Origin: Pseudomonadota bacterium
GTDB lineage: Bacteria; Pseudomonadota; Gammaproteobacteria; Burkholderiales; Rhodocyclaceae
NCBI GenBank assembly: GCA_026399515.1
Contig: JAPLQT010000122.1
Span: forward strand, 62,001 to 126,000
Length of the DNA stretch: 64,000 bases
Direction: 5' to 3'
The notes under the pieces were generated by a model. That model searched no databases. It was not told the DNA's origin and worked only from the letters and a program-made list of their open reading frames with translations. Position numbers and translations under genes: made by a program. This document shows positions 19,923-27,556 of this stretch, in pieces; the first letter of the stretch is position 1, and each line of letters begins with the position of its first letter.

Positions 19923-21428
19923 TCAGCCTGCTGACAAGCCGCGCCGGTAATGAATCGCTTCGGCGACATGCGGGCCGCGTACGGTCTCGATCCCGGCCAG
20001 GTCCGCCACCGTGCGCGCCACCTTGAGTATGCGATGGTAGGCGCGTGCCGACAGCGACAGGCGGGCGATGGCCTGTTTCAGGAGTTGTGTGCCCGCTTCG
20101 TCGGGCAGGCAGTGCTCGTCAATCTCCGCGGTGCTCAACAGCGCATTGGCTTTGCCCTGTCGCGCCAGCTGCCGGTCGCGGGCCCGGGTAACGCGTTGGC
20201 GAACGTCGGCAGTAGTCTCACCGTCAGCCTGCGTCTGCAATTCCGCATCGGACAGCGAGGGCACGTCCAGCATCAGGTCGATCCGGTCGAGCAAAGGGCC
20301 GGAGAGTTTGCCGCGATATTTCGCCACCTGGTCGGGCGTGCACCGGCACTTGCCATTGGCATGGCCGAGCCAGCCGCAAGGGCAGGGATTCATCGCCGCG
20401 ACCAACTGGAAGCGGGCTGGAAAATCCGCGCGGCGGGCGGCCCGGGAGACGCAGATGTGGCCGCTCTCTAGCGGTTCGCGCAGCGCTTCCAGCACCCGTC
20501 TTTCGAACTCGACGAGTTCGTCGAGAAACAGCACGCCGTGGTGCGCCAGGGAAATCTCCCCCGGGCGCGGCACGCTGCCGCCGCCGACCAGCGCCGCGCT
20601 GGAGGCAGAATGATGTGGCGATCGGTAAGGCCGGCGCCCCCAATTCTCGATGCGGAAGCTTCCGGCCAGGGATTGCACGGCGGCGCTTTCCAAGGCTTCC
20701 GCTTCGGTCATCGCCGGCAGGATGCCGGGAAAGCGGCTCGCCAGCATCGACTTGCCTGTTCCCGGCGGACCGGACATCAGCAGACTGTGGCTGCCGGCCG
20801 CGGCGACTTCCAGCGCACGTTTGGCGTGGGCCTGACCTTTGACTTCGGCGAGATCGGGATACCGCGGTTCAGCCAGCAGGGCCGCGCCAGCGTAAGGCTG
20901 GATGAGCTGTTGTCCGTTGAGATGGGCGCACACCTCCAGCAGGGTGCGCGCCGGGAGTATTGTGGCCGAGCGCACCAATGAGGCTTCGGGAGCGCTATCG
21001 GCAGGCAGGATGAAACTTCGATTGGCGGTGTTCGCGCCGGACATGGTGGCACACATCGCCAGCGCGCCGCGTATGGCGCGCAACTCGCCGCCCAGCGCCA
21101 GTTCGCCGGCGAATTCGTAATCGTCCAGGCCGTCGGCCTTGACCTGGCCAGAGGCGATCAGGATGCCCAAAGCGATCGGCAGATCGAAACGCCCGGACTC
21201 CTTGGGGAGATCGGCGGGCGCCAGATTCACCGTAATGCGCCGCTGCGGAAATTCGAAGCGGCAATTCTGGATCGCCGCGCGCACGCGGTCGCGAGCTTCC
21301 TTGACTTCCGTATCCGGCAAGCCGACCAGCGTGAAGGCGGGCAGGCCGGGCGCCAGATGCACCTCGACCGTAACTTCGGGAGCATCCATGCCGGACAGGG
21401 CGCGAGACTTGAGGACGGCGAGCGACAT
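19923..21428 (-). CDS. comM: YifB/ComM family Mg-chelatase-like AAA+ ATPase
   Basis: A 501-residue member of the ComM family, a hexameric helicase that promotes branch migration during integration of transformed DNA. The N-terminal Lon-protease-like domain starts MSLAVLKSRALSGMDAPEVT. The AAA+ core has Walker A GPPGTGKSMLASR near residue 220 and Walker B VLFLDELVEF near 300. The zinc-like PCPCGWLGHANGKCRC segment is at ~350, and a C-terminal Mg-chelatase domain ends the protein. It looks intact. A second, degraded copy of its first ~100 nt sits 3.3 kb upstream at 24.7-24.8 kb. Confidence 0.95.
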   Translation of the reverse strand: MSLAVLKSRALSGMDAPEVTVEVHLAPGLPAFTLVGLPDTEVKEARDRVRAAIQNCRFEFPQRRITVNLAPADLPKESGRFDLPIALGILIASGQVKADGLDDYEFAGELALGGELRAIRGALAMCATMSGANTANRSFILPADSAPEASLVRSATILPARTLLEVCAHLNGQQLIQPYAGAALLAEPRYPDLAEVKGQAHAKRALEVAAAGSHSLLMSGPPGTGKSMLASRFPGILPAMTEAEALESAAVQSLAGSFRIENWGRRPYRSPHHSASSAALVGGGSVPRPGEISLAHHGVLFLDELVEFERRVLEALREPLESGHICVSRAARRADFPARFQLVAAMNPCPCGWLGHANGKCRCTPDQVAKYRGKLSGPLLDRIDLMLDVPSLSDAELQTQADGETTADVRQRVTRARDRQLARQGKANALLSTAEIDEHCLPDEAGTQLLKQAIARLSLSARAYHRILKVARTVADLAGIETVRGPHVAEAIHYRRGLSAG

Positions 21429-21475
21429 GACAAATGAAAACGACGGCGGAAGCGGCGATTATAAGCTGACGCCGC
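21330..21475. repeat. Direct repeat, copy 1 (5' end of intact comM)
   Basis: These 146 nt cover the first ~99 nt of comM and ~47 nt upstream. They are repeated in the same orientation at 24693-24832 with about ten substitutions and one 6-nt gap by eye. The two copies bracket the protease locus and a transposase fragment. Confidence 0.85.
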
Positions 21476-21546
21476 GACCCGATCGCAAATTGGCAAACTC
21501 GTCGGAATAGCCAGCCCGAAAATAACTTGATGGGGACAAGAGTCAG

Positions 21547-21771
21547 ATGGCCGACCGCTATGACTTCGTGAAGGAACGTAAAGTCAGCTGCGGCACCCAC
21601 GGTGATCTGGGTCGTCAATTCAGCGACACGTTTGCCAGTCTGAAGAAGACGTGCCGCAAACTCAACGCCTCCTTCTGGCGGTATTTGTTGGATCGCGTAC
21701 CACTGGCCAACACCATTCCGCCATTGCCGACCATCAAGCGTAACGTAGGGCTTTCCGCTGCCGTGCCATGA
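21547..21771 (+). pseudogene. Transposase C-terminal remnant
   Basis: A 74-codon open frame between comM and the protease chaperone gene. Its core, TFASLKKTCRKLNASFWRYL followed by DRV and IPPLPTIKR, looks like the C-terminal tail of a group of bacterial transposases from memory. The family is not resolved. No catalytic DDE domain is present, no partner frame is seen, and no terminal inverted repeats were found. It is therefore most likely a decayed fragment. The rest of the 360-nt gap (21429-21788) shows only the comM upstream region. Confidence 0.45.
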
Positions 21772-21788
21772 GTTATTGAGAACACGCC

Positions 21789-22394
21789 CTAGCGAGTCAC
21801 CGTTTCTTTCCACCAGTTCGGACTGGCGGAGACCACGTCGCCGGAGTTCTGAATTGCGTTGGCTGTCTGTAGGGACACTTCTCCTGGAAGGGTATCGAGA
21901 ACGTACCAATTTCCGATAATGTTGAGTTGATGGCGAACACTGTATCCATGCGCCGCGACCCATTCACGCACTTGTCCGTCGGACCAACCCGGGTTGAAGT
22001 TAACGATCACGCCGCCCGGCAGAGCCATCAAGCGCCCGGCTGGTGAATTGCCCTCACGAAACACCGGAGATTGGTTTCCGGTCACCCCGGCTGACAGGCT
22101 GGCGGGAGCGTCTATATTGCGAATGGTGACAAATGGGGTTTCAACAGCGTTGTCGTCCGATGCTCTTGGCTTGGCACTGAGTGCTGTTGCACGAGGGGTG
22201 CTCGCGAATTCCGCCACCAACCCAGGCTGTACCGTTACTGTTCGTTCATTGCCGCCATCATAGTAGTGTGTGACCTGGGCCAGCGAACTGCCGGCCGACA
22301 GAGCCAAAACCAAACTCACCGCGGCACACTCGCTGAGGCGTCGGGGGGCGCAAACCCGGACATTGCCGGCGGCATTGCGTTGAATGTGGGTCAT
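21789..22394 (-). CDS. Secreted external chaperone/prodomain protein of the adjacent subtilase (ORF2-like)
   Basis: A 201-residue exported protein. Residues 1-39 look like a long signal peptide ending ALSAGSSLAQ. The C-terminal ~95 residues (from SPVFREGNSPAGRLMALPGG to VVSASPNWWKETVTR) have the look of subtilase pro-regions: GRLMALPGGVIVNF, then INxIGNWYVLDTLPG, then SLQTANAIQ. In Aeromonas sobria the kexin-like protease ASP lacks a propeptide and is matured by ORF2, encoded immediately downstream. This gene has the same position, size class and type of sequence. The ATG at 22394 follows AGGAGA by 6 nt, and the protease stop lies only 13 nt upstream, so translation is probably coupled. Function is inferred, not demonstrated. 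Confidence 0.7.
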   Translation of the reverse strand: MTHIQRNAAGNVRVCAPRRLSECAAVSLVLALSAGSSLAQVTHYYDGGNERTVTVQPGLVAEFASTPRATALSAKPRASDDNAVETPFVTIRNIDAPASLSAGVTGNQSPVFREGNSPAGRLMALPGGVIVNFNPGWSDGQVREWVAAHGYSVRHQLNIIGNWYVLDTLPGEVSLQTANAIQNSGDVVSASPNWWKETVTR

Positions 22395-22407
22395 CTTCGT
22401 CTCCTGA

Positions 22408-24417
22408 TCAGTAGCCATATGCTTTTATGTTCCAAGAAGCCAGTGCGCCGGTATTGCCGGCTTTACCATCACGCACTGACAACGTCCAATTGCCGTCTGC
22501 CGACTCGCCGATCAGCCTGGCGATACCAAACCGCGTCCCTCTGGCCATCGAAGCTCCGCACGCCACCGTGGCGCTGTCCTTCTTGCACTCATGAACGACG
22601 GAAAGATTGCTGACAGTGCCCGCAGGACTGGTCAAGTTGATTTCCAGGTCGCCCACTTCAGCATGGTCTGTAGTGAGGTTGACATCAATAAACTCAAGCT
22701 TGCCGATGCCGCTGCCGGCCAAGTGGATCGTGCTGGTAACGGCGGCACCGTTGTCTGGAATGGCGGTTGCAGGAGTTGCCGAGGCAGTCGCGGTCTTCTG
22801 CGCCGCGATATTCTTCCAAGTCTGGGCCGCCTTGACGGCCGCAGTCGCGTCGATGGCGCCATATCCATAATTATGGTTTACGCGAAGACCGCCACCGTTG
22901 GTCACCCAGTCGCTATTGCCCGGGTCATTCTTGCGGGCAGTGGTGGCCAGGATCTGCCGCACATCCCGCCAAGTCAGCGCCGGGTTGGTTTCCAGCAACA
23001 GGGCTACGACGCCTGATGCCTCGGGAGTCGCTGCGGACGTGCCGTTCATGCAACGCGTGTAGTTGGGTGCGCCGACATAATCATTCGCTGACGATGTGCC
23101 GTTGTTGTACCCTGGGACACCACTTACATCGGTAGTGGTTGTCGTATGCTCGGCGCATGACTCACCCCCAAAGGCCATTACCAGGATGTTCGAGCCGGGT
23201 TCCGAGTAGGATGAACGTTTTCCTTGATCGGTGAGAGAGCCGATCGCCAGTACCCCTTGATAGTTTGCCTGGCCGTCATAGTCAGAGCGATCAACTGGCG
23301 CTCCATTGCCGGCAGCCCAAGTATAGATGGCACCTTTCCCTCCCCGCCCCGTAAGAGTCCCGGTATCGATGGCCTGCGTCCACGCTGCGTCGGACGGATA
23401 CAATAAACCAGTGCCATCCGCCGCGCCATAACTATTACTGTAGATGTGATTGGAAGCCAGATCCTTGGTTACGGAGTCTGCGCCGAAGTCACCCGTTGTA
23501 GCCGACAGCAGGTTGTAGCCGACCAATTGTGCGTTGTAGGCCACGCCGGTAACACCGATGCCATTATTGCCTTTGGCCGCGGCGAGACCGCCACAGCTGG
23601 TGCCATGCGAACTGGCGGAAGAAGACGGATCGCCATAGGCGTTCACTCGGTAATCCCAACTCTTACCGGCGACAATGTTCAAATCTTCATGACTTATGTC
23701 GAGGCCATCATCTATGACGGCGATCTGGATCCCGGTGCCGGTGGCAAAATACCAGGCACGAGACACATTGAGGTCTTCCCCGGCCTTTCCTGGCACGCCA
23801 TCTGGTCCCGCTTGCCCGGTGTTCTTGAGGTGCCATTGGTCTCGAAACAAAGGATCGTTTGGGACAATATCGGCTTCCGGACCACTGCGTGCGGTAGTCG
23901 TGGTGGTGGTGGTAGTAGTCGTGGTTGGCGCGGTCGAAGTGGTGGTGGTCGGCGCCACAGTAGAGGTAGTCGTCGCCCCGGTAGTCGTGGTCGTAGTCGT
24001 GGTCGTCGTCACCGTTGGTGTCGGTACCGTATAGACCAGTCCTACGTGGCCGGGCAAGCCGAAGTCTGCTTCCGACTTGCCGTAAGCAACATAAATGACC
24101 AGCCCGAGCAATGACGAGAGATCGAAGTCAGCAACCGTCACGGTTTTCGGAGCGCCTGCGGCCAACGTTAATGTCGCCGCGACTGGGAATGCCTGACCCG
24201 AGTATACGGTCCAGTTCAGGGTGGTCGAACCGCGCACAATCGCTATGCCCTGCCACACCGCGGCGATATACACGTTGTTGGCGCCGGTCTCAGAGGCATC
24301 CGGCGTGATGGTGGCGGTCACAACACCGTTGTTGAATACCCCAGTGACGCTGGCGCCCTGCGCGGAAAACGCGACCAGCATCAGGAGTGCCGCAAAAAGC
24401 TTGAGAAGTTTTTTCAT
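22408..24417 (-). CDS. Secreted kexin-like S8 serine protease with P domain (ASP-type)
   Basis: A 669-residue exported protease. A signal peptide (MKKLLKLFAALLMLVAFSAQG) is followed by a ~100-residue beta-rich N-terminal domain and a Thr/Pro-rich linker (~residues 129-177). The S8 catalytic domain has Asp ~235 (AVIDDGLDISHEDL), His ~271 (SHGTSCGGLAA), oxyanion Asn ~371 (WAAGNGAP) and Ser ~461 (MNGTSAATPEASGVVALLL). A C-terminal proprotein-convertase P domain (~540-669) follows. No inhibitor-type propeptide precedes the catalytic domain. That function appears to be encoded by the next gene. The ATG at 24417 follows AGGAAC, preferred over an ATG at 24474. Bases look less GC-rich than the neighbours, suggesting transfer. 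Confidence 0.88.
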   Translation of the reverse strand: MKKLLKLFAALLMLVAFSAQGASVTGVFNNGVVTATITPDASETGANNVYIAAVWQGIAIVRGSTTLNWTVYSGQAFPVAATLTLAAGAPKTVTVADFDLSSLLGLVIYVAYGKSEADFGLPGHVGLVYTVPTPTVTTTTTTTTTTGATTTSTVAPTTTTSTAPTTTTTTTTTTTARSGPEADIVPNDPLFRDQWHLKNTGQAGPDGVPGKAGEDLNVSRAWYFATGTGIQIAVIDDGLDISHEDLNIVAGKSWDYRVNAYGDPSSSASSHGTSCGGLAAAKGNNGIGVTGVAYNAQLVGYNLLSATTGDFGADSVTKDLASNHIYSNSYGAADGTGLLYPSDAAWTQAIDTGTLTGRGGKGAIYTWAAGNGAPVDRSDYDGQANYQGVLAIGSLTDQGKRSSYSEPGSNILVMAFGGESCAEHTTTTTDVSGVPGYNNGTSSANDYVGAPNYTRCMNGTSAATPEASGVVALLLETNPALTWRDVRQILATTARKNDPGNSDWVTNGGGLRVNHNYGYGAIDATAAVKAAQTWKNIAAQKTATASATPATAIPDNGAAVTSTIHLAGSGIGKLEFIDVNLTTDHAEVGDLEINLTSPAGTVSNLSVVHECKKDSATVACGASMARGTRFGIARLIGESADGNWTLSVRDGKAGNTGALASWNIKAYGY
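23888..24033. repeat. Thr-codon-rich low-complexity linker region of the protease
   Basis: Runs of ACN codons (CCN mixed in) encode two Thr blocks separated by GATTTSTVAPTTTTSTAP. Such threonine linkers usually join domains of secreted enzymes and are often glycosylated in other systems. The tract is prone to length change by slippage. Confidence 0.8.
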
Positions 24418-24432
24418 TATAGTTCCTGAATA

Positions 24433-24692
24433 AATTATTGAAATGATTATTATTCTGACTGTTGTGAAAGTCAATGCATAATCTCAACGGCCCGACTGCC
24501 AGTCGGAGAGGGTAGGCGTACCCAAACCGCAGCGACGCCGGGCCAATGTCTGCTTCCTGGTGATCAGGTCAAACCAAAGGACGGTATGCAGAAAGATTCC
24601 GAGTGGCGGTTGGCCGATAGCTCGCGGTGATAAGGATTCGCTCCCAGGACGCGAAACCTCGGTGCCCAGCAGCGCAATTAAGTATCCCCCTT
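24433..24692. other. Intergenic segment with no recognisable gene
   Basis: About 260 nt upstream of the protease gene. I see no convincing coding sequence on either strand. The AT-rich stretch at 24418-24480 may hold the protease promoter, but no clear -35/-10 pair was identified. Confidence 0.4.
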
Positions 24693-24832
24693 CGTGAAGG
24701 CGGGCAGGCCGGGTGCCAGATGCACCTAGGCCGTAACTTCGGGAGTATCCATGTCGGACAGTGTGCGAGACTTGAGGACGGCGAGCGACATGACAAACGG
24801 CGGCGGAAGCGGCGACTATAAGCTGTCGCCGC
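24693..24832 (-). pseudogene. Decayed duplicate of the comM 5' end (direct repeat, copy 2)
   Basis: Matches 21330-21475 in the same orientation at roughly 93% identity by eye, with one 6-nt deletion. From the ATG at 24789-24791 the frame reads MSLAVLKSRTLSDMDTPEVT, clearly comM, and then meets a TAG about 20 codons in. Homology stops at 24693, so only the first ~33 codons are present. It lies 30 nt from the 3' end of yceI. That is probably the ancestral context of the comM upstream side before the protease island appeared. Confidence 0.85.
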
Positions 24833-24862
24833 ATTCGCCGCCGTCACCGGCTACGCAGGTGG

Positions 24863-25429
24863 TCAGTCCTTGTAGGCCTCGACCGGGGAACTGATCTTCA
24901 CTTCATCGCTGACGGCCGGCAGGAACTTGGTCATGCCGAAATCCGAACGCCTGAGGGTCGCCGTCACGTCGGCACCGCACATATCCTTCTTGGTGAAAGG
25001 ATGGGGCGCGCAACGGAAATTGTTGACTGTCAGCTTGAGCGGCTTCGTCACGCCCAGCAGGGTGAAGCTGCCTTCGGCGGCGATGACTTTGGCGCCATCG
25101 AAAATCAGCTTGTCGGACTTGAACGTCATGGTCCGGAACTTTTCGGTATTGAAGAAACCATCCGCCGATAGATGTTGGTTCCAAGTATCGAATCCCATGT
25201 CGAGCGAGGTGGTGTCGATGATCAGCTCGACGCTGCCTTTTTTCGCCGCAAGATCCAGGGTGATCTTGCCGGCGCTCTTGTTGAAGCGTCCGCGCTGGTT
25301 GGTGAAACCGAAGTGATTGACTTCGAACACCGGGAAGGTGTGGCTCGGGTCGACGGTATAGCTGTCGGCGGCAAACGCCGGGGCGGCCAGGACGGCGGAT
25401 AGGGCAAAGAGGGCGAGTGTTTTCTGCAT
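24863..25429 (-). CDS. yceI: YceI family periplasmic protein (copy 1)
   Basis: A 188-residue lipocalin-like YceI protein with signal peptide MQKTLALFALSAVLAAPAFA. The domain opens with YTVDPSHTFPVFEVNHFGF and includes the family motif NQRGRFNKSAGKITLD and TSLDMGFDTWNQHL. YceI proteins bind long isoprenoid or amphiphilic molecules in a beta-barrel, and their role is poorly defined. It is last in a marR-cybB-yceI-yceI operon on the minus strand, 56 nt after the second yceI. It differs enough from its neighbour to be an old paralog. Confidence 0.9.
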   Translation of the reverse strand: MQKTLALFALSAVLAAPAFAADSYTVDPSHTFPVFEVNHFGFTNQRGRFNKSAGKITLDLAAKKGSVELIIDTTSLDMGFDTWNQHLSADGFFNTEKFRTMTFKSDKLIFDGAKVIAAEGSFTLLGVTKPLKLTVNNFRCAPHPFTKKDMCGADVTATLRRSDFGMTKFLPAVSDEVKISSPVEAYKD

Positions 25430-25485
25430 GAGGTTCTCCTGTTGGATCGGGTGATTGCTGGTGGAAAGAGTTATTCGACGCCGCG

Positions 25486-26052
25486 CTATTTCTTGGCGGT
25501 GGCTGCGAGGGTAAAGTGGAAGCGGACCTGTACTTCGTCGGCGACGGTGCCGGTATCGGCCCAGGCACCATCGCCAATGCCATATTGCAAGCGCAGGATG
25601 GGGATGGCCCCGTCGATTACGAGGTTGCCGCCGTCAAGCCTGGCATTGAAAGGCGCCACGACATCGCGCGTCTTGCCCTTGATGGTCATCTGGCCGGCCG
25701 CTTCGTAGCGGCCATTGCCGACCGATTTGATTCCGCCGGAGACGAATTTGGCGGTGGGGAATTCGCGGATATTGAACCACGCCTTGCCTTTCGCCTCATC
25801 GTTGGCGTCGCTGTTGCCGGCATCGATGCTGGCCAGTTCGATCTCGATCTGTGCCCTGCCCTTTTCCGGTTTGTTCGTGTCGAAGGAGATCTGCGCGGCA
25901 AACTTCTTGAACTTGCCTTCGACCGGGACGCCCATCTGCTTCGACACGAAGTTCACGGCGCTCTTGTCTCCCAGGACGGCGTTGAACTCAGCAGCCGATA
26001 CCGATCCGACGGCGAGCGGCGACATTAAGAGGGCAAGGAGGAGGCGTTTCAT
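25486..26052 (-). CDS. YceI family periplasmic protein (copy 2)
   Basis: A 188-residue YceI-family protein with signal peptide MKRLLLALLMSPLAVGSVSA. The domain keeps SAVNFVSKQMGVPVEGKFKKF, GNSDANDEAKGKAWFNIREF and YEAAGQMTIKGKTRDVV. Its start overlaps the stop of cybB by 4 nt, so it is translationally coupled to the cytochrome. YceI and cytochrome b561 are frequently neighbours, which suggests (inference) a shared role in quinone or isoprenoid-linked redox at the inner membrane. Confidence 0.9.
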   Translation of the reverse strand: MKRLLLALLMSPLAVGSVSAAEFNAVLGDKSAVNFVSKQMGVPVEGKFKKFAAQISFDTNKPEKGRAQIEIELASIDAGNSDANDEAKGKAWFNIREFPTAKFVSGGIKSVGNGRYEAAGQMTIKGKTRDVVAPFNARLDGGNLVIDGAIPILRLQYGIGDGAWADTGTVADEVQVRFHFTLAATAKK

Positions 26053-26603
26053 GTTTTCGATTCCTGTTTAATAAATGGCAGCATCCGCGCCAGGGTGCCG
26101 TCGCGTTCGAACAAGTGGTGCTTGATGGCGGCGGCCGCATGCACCAGGACCAAGGCGAGCATGGTGAAATTGAGGGTGGCATGCACGTCCTTGAGCAGCT
26201 CGCCGAGTTGTTTGTCCTTTCCGATCAGGTCGGGCAGGGGAATCACGCCGAACCACACCACGCTGAATCCCAACGCCGAACTCATCAACCAGCCGGAGAG
26301 CGGGACCGCCAGCATCAGCAGGTACAGGCTATGGTGGATCGCATGGGCGGCGATCTCCTGCCAGCGCGGCATGCCGGGCAACAAGGGCGGCGGGCGGTGT
26401 CCCAGGCGCCAGCCGAGGCGTATCGCCACCAGCAACAGCGCCGAGATGCCCAGCCACTTGTGATACGAGTACAACTGGAGTTTGTTCGGACTGAGCGGCA
26501 ACTCGTGCATGTACACCCCGAGCGGGAAGGCGCACAAGATAGTCAGCGCGACCAGCCAGTGCAGGACAATGGCGCTGCGGGTATAAGCGGTCGGTGTATT
26601 CAT
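26049..26603 (-). CDS. cybB: Cytochrome b561 family di-haem membrane protein
   Basis: A 184-residue four-helix membrane cytochrome. Candidate haem-ligand histidines lie in IVLHWLVAL (helix 1), YSYHKWLGI (helix 2), HAIHHSLYLLM (helix 3) and LVHAAAAIKHHLF (helix 4). The family oxidises ubiquinol or superoxide at the inner membrane. It overlaps marR upstream and yceI downstream by 4 nt each, so one operon is clear. Confidence 0.92.
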   Translation of the reverse strand: MNTPTAYTRSAIVLHWLVALTILCAFPLGVYMHELPLSPNKLQLYSYHKWLGISALLLVAIRLGWRLGHRPPPLLPGMPRWQEIAAHAIHHSLYLLMLAVPLSGWLMSSALGFSVVWFGVIPLPDLIGKDKQLGELLKDVHATLNFTMLALVLVHAAAAIKHHLFERDGTLARMLPFIKQESKT

Positions 26604-27043
26604 GCGGATTCCTGGGTTCCTTCCAGCGCGCTACGCAACTGGCGCAAGGCGGTTTCAGCCTGTTTCAAGTCGGCGGCACTGAAATTCACGAAGACGCGGC
26701 CCATATGGCTGATGTGGGCGGGAAAAGTGTCGGCGAACAATGCCTCTCCCTTTGCCGTCAAGCTAACGATCTGGCTGCGTCCGTCGGTCGGGGATGCGCT
26801 GCGGACGACCAGTTGTTTCGCCTCCAGGCGATCCACCACCCCGGTCAGAGTGCCCTTGGTGATTAGCGTCTTTTCGCCAAGTTCCTTGAAGCTCATGCCG
26901 TCGGTATTGCCGAGCGTGGCGACAATGTCGAACTGCGCTGGCGTCAAACCCATGGATCGAATGTGCAGCGCGGAATGGGACTCGAATGCCTGATAGCAGC
27001 GAACCAGCTCGCGGACGATGGGGAGAAAGGATTTTTTTGGCAT
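26600..27043 (-). CDS. MarR family transcriptional regulator
   Basis: A 147-residue winged-helix regulator. The recognition region is FKELGEKTLITKGTLTGVVD (~60-80), followed by the wing VVRSASPTDGRSQIVSLTAKG. MarR proteins are usually repressors released by small ligands or oxidation, and they often control their own operon. It is the first gene of marR-cybB-yceI-yceI. Inverted repeats in its promoter (27059-27101) are good candidates for its own operator. The ligand is unknown. Confidence 0.9.
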   Translation of the reverse strand: MPKKSFLPIVRELVRCYQAFESHSALHIRSMGLTPAQFDIVATLGNTDGMSFKELGEKTLITKGTLTGVVDRLEAKQLVVRSASPTDGRSQIVSLTAKGEALFADTFPAHISHMGRVFVNFSAADLKQAETALRQLRSALEGTQESA

Positions 27044-27058
27044 GCTCTCGGTGTTGAT

Positions 27059-27107
27059 TTAGTACTAACCAGAACAAATATTAGTCTGAACTAGGACTAA
27101 TAGTCAA
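27059..27107 (-). promoter_or_regulatory. Promoter and candidate MarR operator of the marR-cybB-yceI operon
   Basis: On the minus strand a -35 TTGACT (27102-27107) and a -10 TAATAT (27078-27083) are 18 nt apart. The spacer and -10 edge hold an inverted repeat, ATTAGTC-8 nt-GACTAAT (27080-27101). Downstream is a second palindrome, TTAGTACTAA (27059-27068). Both share a TTAGT/ACTAA-type half-site, as expected for a dimeric repressor blocking RNA polymerase. Confidence 0.6.
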
Positions 27108-27138
27108 GCACTAAATATCGGTTTGCATCCGGGAGGCA

Positions 27139-27387
27139 TCAAGTGGCGGGTTTTTGGTCCTTGGCTTCGAGCGCGGCGACACGGGCTTCCAGGGCGCCGA
27201 GTTTTTCCCTGGTGCGCGCCAGCATTGCCACCTGGAGGTCGAACTCCTCGCGGGCGACGAGATCCAGTTTTGCGAACGCGCTGGCAAGCAAGGCGCGGGC
27301 ATTTTTTTCGATGTCCTTGGCCGGACTCGTCGCGATCAGTTCGGAAATCCGGGCCGAGATTTCGTTGAGTGAATTTGGGTTGAGCAT
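27139..27387 (-). CDS. ubiK: Ubiquinone biosynthesis accessory factor UbiK
   Basis: An 82-residue BMFP/YqiC family protein. The N-terminal half is an amphipathic helix (MLNPNSLNEISARISELI). The C-terminal half is a coiled coil with heptads (MLARTREKLGALEARVAALE). UbiK supports aerobic ubiquinone synthesis by acting with UbiJ on the soluble Ubi complex. It is divergent from torF-glnK-amtB. This adjacency is, from memory, common in Rhodocyclales. Confidence 0.9.
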   Translation of the reverse strand: MLNPNSLNEISARISELIATSPAKDIEKNARALLASAFAKLDLVAREEFDLQVAMLARTREKLGALEARVAALEAKDQKPAT

Positions 27388-27447
27388 GGTGTCGTCCTCA
27401 GATGTTGAGGCAAGTTTAGCACGACGACATGCCGCCTCGGCGCGTGC

Positions 27448-27462
27448 GCACCGACATGGTGC
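27448..27462. promoter_or_regulatory. NtrC-type binding palindrome
   Basis: GCACC-GACAT-GGTGC is a perfect match to the NtrC consensus (GCACY-N5-RGTGC). It lies ~100 nt upstream of the sigma54-type element at 27557, the usual distance for an enhancer. It supports nitrogen control of torF-glnK-amtB. Confidence 0.7.
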
Positions 27463-27556
27463 GGATCATTGGTCAAACGCCGCAAGTCGGTGCAATGCAC
27501 TCAGGACCGATCTAGCGCAAGAATATAAGTAATTGTTGTTATTAGTTAATTCCTAC

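Noticed and set aside
20995-21963. 322-codon minus-strand frame crossing the comM start and the transposase remnant
   Set aside because: Overlaps comM in another frame and joins unrelated segments. No domain is visible.
23888-24033. Tandem repeats as a CRISPR array
   Set aside because: The repeats are ACN-codon runs within the protease frame, with no constant repeat/spacer period and no cas genes.
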